Of a DNA stretch of 64,000 bases, positions 1 to 12,300 are shown piece by piece. The notes below the pieces were generated by a model that had not been told where the DNA came from, made no database searches, and worked only from the letters and a program-made list of their open reading frames with translations. The position numbers and the translations under genes are program-made. Position 1 is the stretch's first letter, and every line of letters begins with the position of its first letter. Origin of the DNA: Aphelocoma coerulescens (Eukaryota; Chordata; Aves; Passeriformes; Corvidae); the NCBI RefSeq assembly GCF_041296385.1, contig NC_091023.1, positions 5,022,924 to 5,086,923 on the forward strand. Reading direction: 5' to 3'.

Positions 1-1268
1 TTCTCAATTGGGGCATGGGGAGGGAGAAGCTTTTCAACTGGAAGCACAACTCTGACACAAGGACAAACATGTACAAACTTGCTCTAAGGGAATTTAACAC
101 TGGGGAGACATTTTCGTTGCAGAAGACTTGTGACCCTCAGAGCAGGAAGCTCCTGGAACAGCCTCCTAAACAGGAGTGATGAAAACAGGACAATCTAGTT
201 AATTTAGAGACACTGCTGAAAAATAAGTTATAGAAGTGCCCCAGAACAGAACCAGTTACAAGAGAAAAAGGACTGTTCTTGTTGGAGACTCTAAGACAGT
301 GACTCAGCAAGTCCCTGATGGTCCTGTATTTTATTTTAAAATTAACTAAAGATGACAAACTAAGGATCAGTCAGCACTGAAAAAAACTAAACAAGAAAAG
401 CCCTTCATAAACACAGAACTCAAGTGGGACACCTGTGCTGAGCACTGCTGCCTGCGAGGAGATGGGTTCTGCTCTGCTGCATGCTCCAAACCACTCCATA
501 CACCTGCCAGGATGTTAACTCCACATGCACAGGAAGAAGTGTTGAGGAGCCAAGTGTACAGGTGGGGGTTCCAAGAGTACTCTGCCAAGCACTCTGTGCT
601 CAGCTGTACCTGGGCTGCCTTTCTGACCACGTATGAGACATTCAAATGCCTGTCCTGGCACCCCCAAATAACAGGCACATAAACTCCCTTATCAGTCAAG
701 AGTTATTGGACAGTGTACAGCAAAGATTCATTAAACTGCAAGGGAATCTGGATACTTCCAAATGCCAGAGTATGGCTCCAGATTCTCTAAAAGTAGTATT
801 TTTAACTACTTTGCATACAATGCAATAAAATTTTACAGTCACATAAGTCTTGTAAGGAAATATGCTCTAGAATTTAATAAAGATGAAAGAAGTAAGAGCT
901 TCTTGCCATTTTATTTCTCTAGTCTGAATTGAGTTGATCAAATTTCCTTTTTGCAAACCCCTTCACCCATCCAAGGAGAAGTTACAGGAAGGGCTGTAAC
1001 TCCTGCCTGCACAGCTCTACCCTTTAACATGCCCCAGTGTACAATATTTCTGCCTGACTAAGGGATGCAAGACTGGAATCTTTCTCAGCTTTTCATCCAA
1101 GTCCGTGAGCCATTGCCTGCACCACAACATTTTGTTCAAAATGGTTTTGCGGCAACCATTTTGTGGTTTGATTCAAACCCAGAAGTTCTGTCCTGCTTCC
1201 TTCAAAAGAAACTGGATGAATTCCAGTTTGTAAAGGATAGGAGGGGGAAAAGTTCCAATCATTTGTTG

Positions 1269-1812
1269 TCACAGAATCATAGAATAACCTGAGTTGGAAG
1301 AAACCCACAAGAAGTCCACCTCCCAGCCCCGCACAGGACACCCCAAGAGCCACCCCATGCTGCCCTGAGTGATGTCCAAATGCTCCTTGAGCTTTGTCAG
1401 GCTCAGTGCTGTGAGCACTGCCCTGGGAAGCCTGTTCCAGTGCCCAGCCACCCTCTGGGGGAAGAACCTTTTTATAATATCCTATCTAAATCTTCCCTGG
1501 CAGCTCCATGCTGTTCACTCAGGTCCTATTGCTGGTCACCAGAGAGAAGTCAGTGTCTGCCCCTCCTTTTCCCCTCAGGAGGAAGTTGTAGGTTGCAATG
1601 AGGTCTCCCCTCACTCTTCTCCAGGCTGAACAAGCCAAGTGACCTCAGCTGCTCCTTGTATGGCTTCCCCTCAGGGCCCTTCACCATCTTCCATAGCCTG
1701 CTTTGGACATTCTCTAGTAGCTCCAGATCCTCCTTCTATTGTGGCACCCACAACTGCACACAGCACTCAAGGTGAGGCAGCAACAGCACAGAGTGGGATA
1801 ATTAATCTTTCT
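1269..1812 (-). mobile_element. CR1 LINE fragment, 3' part, reverse orientation
   Basis: The segment opens with tcacagaatcatagaat, the reverse complement of a CR1 3' end. It continues with typical CR1 antisense phrases such as gcctgttccagtgcccagccaccctctggggg and tgaggtctcccctcactcttctccaggctgaacaagcc. It is about 540 bp and clearly diverged. The far boundary is approximate. No reverse transcriptase region is present, so it is a 5'-truncated dead copy. Confidence 0.9.
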
Positions 1813-2774
1813 GTCCTACTCCCATTGCCTGTCCCTCGTGCAAGGCTTTCCCAACTCTACCCGAAGGCTACTTTGGGGTAGGTGTCCCTTTGCTGTAAGG
1901 CTCCTGACTGAGGACCACAGCTCACCCCAGTAAGCAGAGCAGAAAGCGGGGAGGCTTTCCCTAAACTACACAAGAGGCACGAGTTGCTTGCTTGCCGTCT
2001 CTCCAAACCCTGCATGGGAGGCACTGGCAAACAGAAGCGTGCTTGGGCTCCTTGTGGGCCTCCCACTTGTGGGCTGCAGCACTGCTATGGGAGCTCAGAA
2101 ACAATGGAGTCTTAATTACTGCAGCTGGGCAGTGAAACAAGGGCTGGAGTTCGAGAGCAGCCGATAAGCATCTGGATAACAGAATGATGAACAGAGTCTG
2201 CAGCCTGTCACAGAGCTAACCAAGGGCTGCACCAAACACCCCCACCTACTACAGGCACCCTGGAAAGCGTCCAAATACGGTATTCAAAAATGTACAGCAG
2301 AAACATAGAGCTAAAGAACAGAGCTTCATGGATACATCCAGTTTGTTGATGAGCACAGTAGATGACTGATTACAGTAAGAAATAGGAAGAAACACCAGAT
2401 AAGGAACTGAAAATATAAATAAAAAGGAAAGCCAAAGCTTAGCTTCGGGCCACTGAACTGAAGAGTTTTGCTATACATCATTTGGTCAAGAGCACCACAT
2501 CATCTTTGCATCCACCATGCTACCTTGAATAGCAAACCCATACAATGCTGAGCTCTGGAGGTGCACGAAGTAATCCCCAGAACTCTGGAGCAGCCAACTA
2601 CAGCCAGCAGGCAACAGACACCATTCTGCAATTTCAACAATGAGCAGGAGGACAGGAGGAAGCAGGAGTGCCAGACACACAAAAGTGGCCACTAAAGATT
2701 TAATGTCTGTAGTCTAATGTTAGTTTTCTCCCCCTACTAGTGTGAAAGCAGTAGGCAGTGAGATGCCAGAACTT

Positions 2775-2797
2775 GGGGGGTGTGGGGGGGTTTGGGG
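2775..2797 (+). other. G-rich run with quadruplex potential
   Basis: Runs of six, seven and four G separated by tgt and ttt. Taking one G of the seven-base run as a loop gives four G-triplets, which satisfies the usual quadruplex pattern. On the transcribed RNA of the minus-strand gene it appears as a C-rich run. Confidence 0.6.
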
Positions 2798-3310
2798 CAG
2801 ATATCTACTCAGAATTTCCCCTGCTGCAATTGAACCCACAGTCTTGCACAGGTATTGTTAAGGAAACAGCTGAAGAGATCTTTCTGCCCCATTAATGCAA
2901 ATGATAAACAGCCCAGATCTGGTACCAGAAGAAAAATCCCTCTGTTCACTTAAAGATCAGCTCTGTGAAACAGCTTGCTGCCTCTCTTCCTGTCTCAGGA
3001 GAACCATCAGCTATTTGCCACGATCACCCTGTTGTGCTCATGAATGGACTCACAATGTGGAGCAACACTGGTGAGAAGATGCTTTGCAGAAACTTCTCAG
3101 GGATATGAAATGTGAAGAGCTCTTTGCAGCCCAAGTCCTTTCTGTGAAACCAAGCAGCCATGATACCTTCATGATAGAGACTGGACTGGAGACGCTAACC
3201 TATTTTTCAAGCAGCTGAGATTTCCCTTTTTTAATAGGGTGAGCATCTACTGAATTAATGGAGTTAATGGAAGACTAACAACATTTTGCCTGAAAAGATT
3301 TGAAACTTGG

Positions 3311-3403
3311 AAAAAAATATTGCTACACATTACATCTTTAGGTATATGATATAGCAGAAAAAAATATTACTACACATCACTTCCTTAGGTATGCTATATA
3401 GCC
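3311..3403. repeat. Tandem duplication of a ~47-bp unit
   Basis: Two adjacent copies begin aaaaaaatattgctacacat (3311) and aaaaaaatattactacacat (3358). Both continue through a ttaggtat...atatagc segment and are about 80% identical by eye. No known repeat family is recognised. Confidence 0.85.
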
Positions 3404-6376
3404 TTGATTAATCAATGTCCTTGTTCACAGGGAAATTTTTGACCCAAATTTGCAGAGAAATTCACAGTTTTTTAGGGTGGCAATTTTAAATTTATTGAAA
3501 ACCCTATGTTGAATTTTCTTTGGTCAGCTTTTTTTTTATTCATATGTGCCCAGCACTGGCTAACCTTGTGGTCTCAGTATAATAAACTCACTGAAAGGCT
3601 ACATTTCTCTAAAGACAACTATGCAGTCTCCTCATGCTAAGGATTTTAAGACTTTCATTTTAAAACAGAAGATTTTAATTCCCAGCATTTTTAATCCACA
3701 CTATGCTTAGTTTCAATATCCCATTGTAGGCATTTTCATATCTTGGTAAGTCTTGTAACAGGAGAGCACAAGTCAGTGTTGTGACATGCTGCTTCCTATA
3801 CAATGAAGAATTCCAGTGTCTGATTAGCTGTTAATAACAATCTCAGATGTATATTTTGGTCTGGCAAGGAAAGATACCAATACCTTTCAAAGACTGAAAG
3901 TCAAACAAGAAAATCTGACAGAAAATCCCAATGTTATCCCAAGTTAAAAGATACAAGAAAACTCAAATAATGAATTTGGGAGAGAAAAGATGATAAATTT
4001 AATTTTGATTTTTAATGAAAACCAATATTAATCCATAGGCTTCTCATATACTGATAGTAAATATGATGCAAATGTAAGGGTGATAACAGGGCAGGCCACA
4101 AATCTATGAGAATCCTTTTGTACTAACCAAATTCCAAATCTCCCTGATATGCTTTAAATTGTAATTTGGACCAGCAGGTCACATGCACACCGTGCCCTTG
4201 ATATTCTTCAGCTGCAAAATCCTACCCGCAGAACTTGCTAGATGAGCTTTAAATTTCCAGGAAGAATATATCTAGATCAGAACAAGAGAACATGAGAAGT
4301 TAAATGGTTTTGTGGGGATTTTTCTTGGTAGAAAAGATTACTATCTCAGAGATAGCCCATCAGCTCTTTAGGTAAGATGGTGAATGCAAGAACAGATTTT
4401 GATCAATATCAGAACAGCTTAGCTAGCAAAAATGTAAGGGTGTTGCAGTTTCTGTTCAACAGGGCTTTGGAATTCAACACTTGGAAGGTGGGAAATGAAA
4501 GTTAACTCATTGCCCACTACAGCACTGCGTTTGTCTTCTCACTTCTCTGAAACAGCCTTCCCCTGGTGCTCAGGAGGATGTAGAGCAGCCATAGATCACA
4601 CAAACCTTACTCTCTCTGAAGCAGAGAAACATCAGTTTTTCTTAGATGTTCTCTTTCATGCAAAGAATAGGCTGAGAAGGCAGTGGCATAGAAATACTGT
4701 GCTATAGCTTCCTAGCAATAGGCCAGCAAGGAATATGGAAGGGACTTCCCAACTTAAAGGTCACCAGCTGCAAAGAGACCTACGACAGGGTGCAAATCAT
4801 CTCCCAATGCACTTCAGCCAACAGTAGCTTATTTTATCAAGATGACACATAACTGCTCTTCTGGAACCTTCTTTTTCTTCAGCATTTTTTATCATCAGAA
4901 AGGACAGAGTGAAGTGACAGAACAAAACTTCTCCATCACCATGTTACTTTAGGTAAAGCAAAGAACAGACTGGGTAATACAGTGAAGTAAACCATTACCT
5001 CTCCACAATGAGGTCAAAGAAATGAGGCTGTGTCTGGAGAGAGTAAAGTACTTAGTAAGGCACCTTTAGCTTAAATAAGTTTCACAGGAGAAAAACATCA
5101 GATTTCAGCAGAGTTGTAGAACTGGGACAGTGTTTATGATTACAGAGATGCTACTGCTAGTAACTTCTTGCCCTTGCCTTCAGTTTCCACACTATGGCCA
5201 ACACTGCCTTCAGGACAGAACTGAATTACATACTTGACTGATTAAGAGCCCACAAACCAAGTCAAAAGGCACTGTTGGGCTGAACTCCCGCCTTGAAAAC
5301 GGATGAGATAAACAATTCTAAAATTGAAAGCAAAGGAGGGACAGATTCACTGTAACAGACAGGTAGTCAAATGAAACGTGACACATCATCCCTAGGGGAA
5401 GGGAAAGTGGCAGCTTGGCTGGATTTTCCTCATGACAACCCCAGGATATATGACTATCTTGGCAGAGAATAGAAAGAGGTCCTATACTTGTCTGTATCAC
5501 TGCAGCTCAATTTAATTAGCAGCCCGCTAAAGAGCTAAATTTCCTAATTAATAGTGATTCAAGGAGGCCAGCAGCACAACAGAAGAGAATTTGCAGGGTT
5601 ATTCCAGAAATAGCTGAGTAATCCACTTTGGGGATCATTTTAATGTACATTTCCAATGACCATTTCTGGCTTCTAAAGTTTCCAAAAATACGGGAGGCAG
5701 CAAGGAAAATATTTGGTATTTATTTCTGCCTGCTGACCAACCTGCTCTTCAAGTTTGTTTGCCAACCTGCTATCAGATTAGGCATCTTATTTGCACAAAA
5801 TGTTCATGTCAGTTACAGATAAACTACTAAATTGTTCCCTGTGGACATCTTGGATACCACCATCTAGGGGAAGAGGAAGTAAGTTTGTTTCACAAATGTT
5901 TCACTGTGGTAAGCTGTATCTCCCCACTAGCTATTGCCCTGATATCCTGCTCCTGCTGAAACCAGCAGGTTTTGGATGGATCCATAATTCAAGAATCAAA
6001 GGTATGCCAATATCAAAACAGTAAACCAAGGCCTAACTTGATCATGTAGCATAAAGAGCCTTGATTAGTTGAGGAGGAAATGCAATCTGGCCCAGGGTAT
6101 GACCATATCTAGGTCCCCTTTTCAGATGATGAATTCCAGGGTGAGGTAGCTGTGACATATTAAAAGAACAAAGCCTGAATTTAGCTGTCTGACACAGGGC
6201 TTGTCTTCACATTGTGAGTTGGCTCTTAAGTACTAACTACTAATACCTTAAGGCAAGCTCTCCCTCAATTTATTTTTTTAAAAAACTTAAACTGTCCAAA
6301 TCTTCATAGTTGTTTTCATTAGGCAAGACTTTACATTTTCTTATAGAGTTTGACGCTGTTTCTTGTTTTAATGCCT

Positions 6377-6393
6377 TTTTTTTTTTTTTTTTT
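6377..6393. repeat. T homopolymer
   Basis: A run of about seventeen T bases in the intron. A similar A run lies at about 24470-24486, and shorter A runs lie near 25321 and 54151. Confidence 0.9.
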
Positions 6394-9346
6394 GTTCTTC
6401 TTCTTTCTATTTTAAGATAACAGGTGCTCAAGTTGAGCTGAAAGGCTGTTAACAAGTTTTCAGATTTATGTCAGGAGACTTATTAGCTCCCTAAAACAAA
6501 CCAATCAGCACAGAGGTATTCTGAAACAGAAGAGGGGTACTTCTGCCCTCCACTCCATGAACTATGTACAGTCTTGCAAAGAGACTGAATTCCAGACAGT
6601 GTCTGCTGGAGTGACACTGAGATATGCCATGAAGCCAGCATAAGCACTGACGCAGAACTTCTAATTACCAGTTACTTGTACACACACATCACCTGGCAAA
6701 AGAAAACAACCTGCAATAGCATTTCAGTCTCATAAAGCAAAGAATTTCTCCAATTACTGAAGCAGTCTGTTGCTGTGATGCAGGCAAAAGTGTGGGAAAG
6801 CAGCAACACAAATACTCACTCCAGAAAGTTTAAGTTAATTTTTAACCTCTAAGACAGGCCAAAATCAATTTTTTGCTTTAAGGTCAGCACAGAAAATGAC
6901 AGATTCATGGCCAATGTGTGGAAATCAACCAGTGAAGTTGAGCTATTGTCTAGTGCAAAGAAAGGAAGGGTCTGAAGTCAAACTGACTCTTTTAGCCTGT
7001 ATAGACAGAACATTTTCCATTCCCACCATCAGTCTTATTAACATGCTGCAGTGGGTCAGACTCCACTTTCAAAAAAGTGGATTTGTTTGAAGTAGAGCAG
7101 AGACATCATTGCCAACAGTGTCACAGCAGCCATTTGCACAAGCATGACTTCTCCCTACTAACAGTACTATAAAATGGAAAAGCTGTTCTTTTCCAGAGAA
7201 TCAAATCACAAAGCCAGCCTAGTTCAAAAGTCTCCTTCTGAGCAGCTCCCCTCAGACTTCCCTTTTCTGCAGTGCTAATTAGCATGTTCAGCCTGAAGGT
7301 CTGTCCCAAAGGAAGCTCATATTCCACAGATTCCCTGTAGCATCTGACAGGCAAACAAGGGATGTGCAGTCAGCTTCTGGAACAGTGTTATTAGTGATGT
7401 GTGCAGGAAAAACACTCGATGTACAGGCTTAGGCTGATTGTGCCGGGGATGGAGAGAAGGATACCCAAACACACACAGCCATTCTGGACCAAAAGCAGCA
7501 CTAAATCTGCCTGCTCAGCAACCAGTCTCCAAGAGGAATCGCTCACTCAGTTCGTGACAACTATGAGCAGAACTGCTTCCACCACTAGAAGGACCTTGTT
7601 GAAAGATGAATACCAGACCCAAGCTTGGTTTTGCAGAATAAGCCCTCTGGAAAACTGTATGTGCTGCTTCCACAGTCACTAAGAAATCCAGAATGAAAAG
7701 CTCACAAATACCTGGACAGACTTGAAAGTTATTCCCCAGTAACTTCTCTTCCAAGAAAAAACAGTGATTTTAGCCTCAGTGTTTCCAAGAACTCTGTTTC
7801 AGCTGAAAGTCAGCACTGGTGTGACTGGCCTGTAACAGCCACCCAAAATCTCACTGTTTTGTGAGATGCTTTTCCCTATTTTATTTACCACTGACAACCA
7901 TGCTATGCATCAAACTCTCCTTTATCCTACTAAGAGAGAAGTGGCAAGGAAGGTCATCTTCCTTGCTTTACCAGAGCCTATGATATTAATGGATTTTTGA
8001 TCAAGACTTGGTGATGAAGCAGTCTGTCTGGGAAACTGGTTCAAATTATTCCAACTCAGAATCATTCCAGTGATTAACAGCCTAATCAATTTAACTCAAT
8101 CTGTGGTGAGAAGCCCACTTTACTTACAAGCAAAAGAAAGTAAGAGTGCTCATAACTAAGGGATGGCAGCTATGAAGCTCATGCATCATGTTAATTGATT
8201 TTTGATAAGTTACAGTCAAGAATTCCATTTAGCAGAAAGCCTCAGTCACCAAGGCAGAATCAACCTGCCAGAAAACTATACAAACACTCCACACTTGCTT
8301 TTCTTTTTTTGAGGCAAGTTACAAGTTTATATTTAAGACAATAAAACCCTTCAGCCACCTTTAGCACTGGATTTCCTAATCTATGTTGTCTTTTTGCCCA
8401 AAAGGAGGACACCAGCATCATGTAAAAGATGTCTCTGCATCTTTCTAGACCGTGGTCTGTGGAACAGAGCTGTCATGTCTGCAGTTTATAACACTTGGCA
8501 GCAAACCCACATTCTTTGTGCATCACAGACTTCCCCTAAGGCCATCAAGTGTGTTGGATATGGACATCCCAGGGTTAGGGCTTCCAATTATAAACCCCAA
8601 TCTCCTCACACTTTGTGTGCATGAGAGCTGCAGATCCCACGACAGGCATGTACAGGATGTATCAGTTCTGCATACCTACAGCACCAGGGGACCCTCCCTG
8701 TTGCAGCAAGACTTTTGACCCATTTTTTTCTCTGCGAAATCATGACCTACATTCCATGTGTAATTTCCAGAGTAACAAAATTACTTCAAATCCTCACTAT
8801 AAATCTGATTCTGTGCCTTACAGAGACCCCTCATCTGGTGAATCCAAAGGAAAACATGCCAAAAGCAGCACTGTGAGTTTGTACTGTACTTGCTGACCAG
8901 CTCAGAGACAGGAGGCACAGACAGTGCCTGGGTTTGGACATGCAGTGGTGAACTCGGGTTCTAAAGCACTTCTCTCAAGAAAACTCTACAAGGACCACCA
9001 CCCAGCACAGGATGAAAACATTCTGGCTACAGAACAACACTGCAGCTTGAAATCGTCCAAGGTAAGAGCCAAAGCATACATTCCAAGAAAAAAAAAAAGT
9101 AGTAAGTGATGCAAGAGGTAAATTATAATCTCATGGAAAATACTGTGTAGTAAAGGGTTGCTCACCAGATTAAAGATTGGTAGGTACTAAGCAAAGACTA
9201 ATGAGACAAGGTATTTTTCTTTGGCACATCTGAAACATGCCAAGGAACTGGTCTTGGCAAATGGATTCAAACATGATCAACTAATAAGCTTTCTGCAGGG
9301 GAAAAAAGAACAAAGAAAGAACACTAAACATTTATTGAATGTTCAG

Positions 9347-9386
9347 AAAATAAGATATGGTCTCTCAAAATAAGATACGTTCTCCT
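9347..9386. repeat. Tandem duplication of a ~20-bp unit
   Basis: aaaataagatatggtctctc is directly followed by aaaataagatacgttctcct. It is a small local duplication in the intron. Confidence 0.8.
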
Positions 9387-12300
9387 CCTCTCTATTTCTG
9401 TGTCTCACCAAAAGATCAAGGCCAGGGGAAACACAAACAGGATGGGGGACATGACACCAATAGTAGAGGAGTGATGACAGCATAGTTCTATAATCTCTCC
9501 CTCATTATTTAAAGAGATCAGGTATGATTCTTGAAAGCTTGAGGAATTAGTGCAGGAATCAGAATCCAGTTTAAAATGGCTCATTGCTTTCTTCCTGAAA
9601 CACAAGTTCTAGTATCTACATCTACAGATGTTAAAATACAAATTCTGATTTGACCCCAGAATTCCAGTAGAATTGCCATAAATCTAATTATATTTTGGTT
9701 ATGCTATATTTGCCAACACTGTTTCTGCTCTCTGCATGTTACCCGGGATATAAGAACAGATTTTGGTTGTTTTAGACAGTGCACATATATGCAGCATGAT
9801 CCAGAGGTTAGTTTGAAATGCACCCTCTTACTCTCAAGTTCCCCAGATAACTTCTTCGCAGCACTAATCCATAAATAGCAGGTGATTTCTAGGTGGCTGG
9901 AGAATGAAAGGGGCAAAGAACTGTGGGAATTTCTGATAGGACTTATCTCTGGCTAGTAGACAGTGAAAGAAGCTGAGAAGCCAAAAAGATTTCAGTTAAA
10001 AAAAAGAGGTATTCCTCACTCCATTATGCAAACTGAATTTATTCATGTAGAAAAATTCTCAGAAAAAACCCACATTCCTATCAGGGCTGCTGTTGCTCTG
10101 AACTGTGACCACTGGGAATTTCATTCTGCTTCACAATAAAACCCTGAATACTTGGTGCCACTGAATCATATGTTCTTCAGCAAATGCTCACTCATGCTAC
10201 ACAATACTTCACTTTTTCTTTCTCTCCTCTTTTAAAAAGACGGTCATGCCTACCTCTTTCATCAGAGAGGCCTTTCTTTCTCTTTCAGAAATCAAAACTG
10301 AAATACTTAAAAATGGAAGAGGGTGAATCCAGATGAAAAAAGACAAGACAAGAAACAGAGCCAACAAGCTGCTGCCTAGCTATAGACACAGGGGATTCAT
10401 ACAGAACACAAAGAAGTAAAATGAGTTAGTTCATGTTCCTGCTGTGATCACTTCAATTCAAGGTTAGCAAGAGTATGTCCCCACACAGCACCTTCAGCTC
10501 CAATGGGAAGTAAGCACTTGAGAAACATTCACAGGCTGCCAAATCCTTTAAAGTGTTCATCCTCTATTTAGAGAGCAGGTGGAGCAAAAGCAGAAGCCAT
10601 CTGAGCTGTCTACAGGAGCTTGAAGCTCTTTAGTCCTATTTAGGAAGGAACCTCTTGGGAAAAATTGACAAACGTCCTCTGGAGTCTGACAACAAGAGCC
10701 CCTCATCTGTGTTTATCTTGACATGGACACTTGTTCCTGAGGGCAGGGCTGACAGTGAGCAGGCTCCACATAAAATGGCTAAACAAAGCTTTCTTATCCA
10801 CCTGAGAAACTGACCCAACTGACTTCTGTAAATAGTACCAGACCTAACTGTGACCCTGCAGTGGTCACAGGGAGCAAAGACACCTGCTCTTGCTCTGCCT
10901 CTAAGAGCTGCATCCTTGTAGCCCTTTCAATAAGGTCAGATCTTTTTTAATTAGAAGATAACATTCTCCTGGGTAATTTTCCAGACCTAATGCTGTCATG
11001 GGATGGTGATATGTTGCAGATTAATATGTATTACACATGAAGAAATCCACTAATATTTTCAGCAGATGATCACATTCCAAACCTTCATTGCCACCTGAAA
11101 CACTGGAAGTACCTTTGTTTAATCACGTTTTGAAAACCTGCTGTAAAACCACAGCTACAAGCACCAAATTCTCCCAATCTTTATTCAGGTCAGGTTACTG
11201 CTAATTTTGGTCACTGGTAATGTTACAATGCCTGGATATATCACTTATACTCTGTGGCTGTAAAACACTATCAGCTAATACAGCATTTTAACCTAAAATC
11301 AAGTGCAGTGCTTTCTTCTTCCAGTTAGACATCCTTGTCAGGAATAAAAACGAGGTGATCACTGACCCAAGACAGATAGACATTGTCCTTTATCCTGAAA
11401 CATGACACTGAGAAGGGCTTGAGGGTAAAATACAAACAGGAGAATCGTTTCTTTTTATTTAAAAGCATTTGAGTTAAGAACCAACCTTAAGCTTATGTGG
11501 TGATGTATTCTGCACAAGCAGAATTTAACTGCACATCTCTCTGCTCCCAGTGAAGTTGACCAGAGCCAAGAACAGATGGGAGCAGGACAGAACTTGGAAC
11601 AATTTTTGTGCAATCCAAGCAAACCTACCAAATAACCAAAACCAAAAATGCAGAAGTAGTTTACACAGCTTGTCCAATTTCTAAATTTGAAGTAACTCCC
11701 TCTGTGATGTACAAACTGGGTCCAGAACTTCTCATGTTCTTGTGCCCTTAACTCTTCTTAGGTCACAGTACAAAAACATGTAATGAAAAGTGAAGTGCTT
11801 TCATAGTGAACAGTTTCTTAAAAAAGGTGGGGAAAACAGAAGTGGTATTTGTCACCTTGGGTTACATTGATTTTGTATGCAGTAATGAAATTTCCCCAAA
11901 GTAAGAGCCTTTTATTTATGTTACGCTTCCTGAAATGTTTGAACAATGCATTTGATCTGTGGTATTTGCTCAAAAATATTCATTTAATTCAGGTTTGAGT
12001 TAGCTGATTAATTTTTACTTCATTATAGTTATTTCTTCCTAATTATAATTTGCATAAAGATTCCCATGCTCTCTATTTTTCAGAGTCAAGTAGTAAATTA
12101 GCCTGCCAGGTGCCAAAGTGATTAACTCTGTTTTCTGCAACTGTTGCAGCCAGAGTTCTGGAGGTCTGTCTACCATGACATCTGGACAAAAGAGCTGAGT
12201 AGCTCACTTCTACTGCTGAAAACTGGCATGATAAGATATCTCACAGGGTTTCCTCCTTCCATAAATTATGCCTCTCTCCAGATCAACCCTCTGGATTTTT

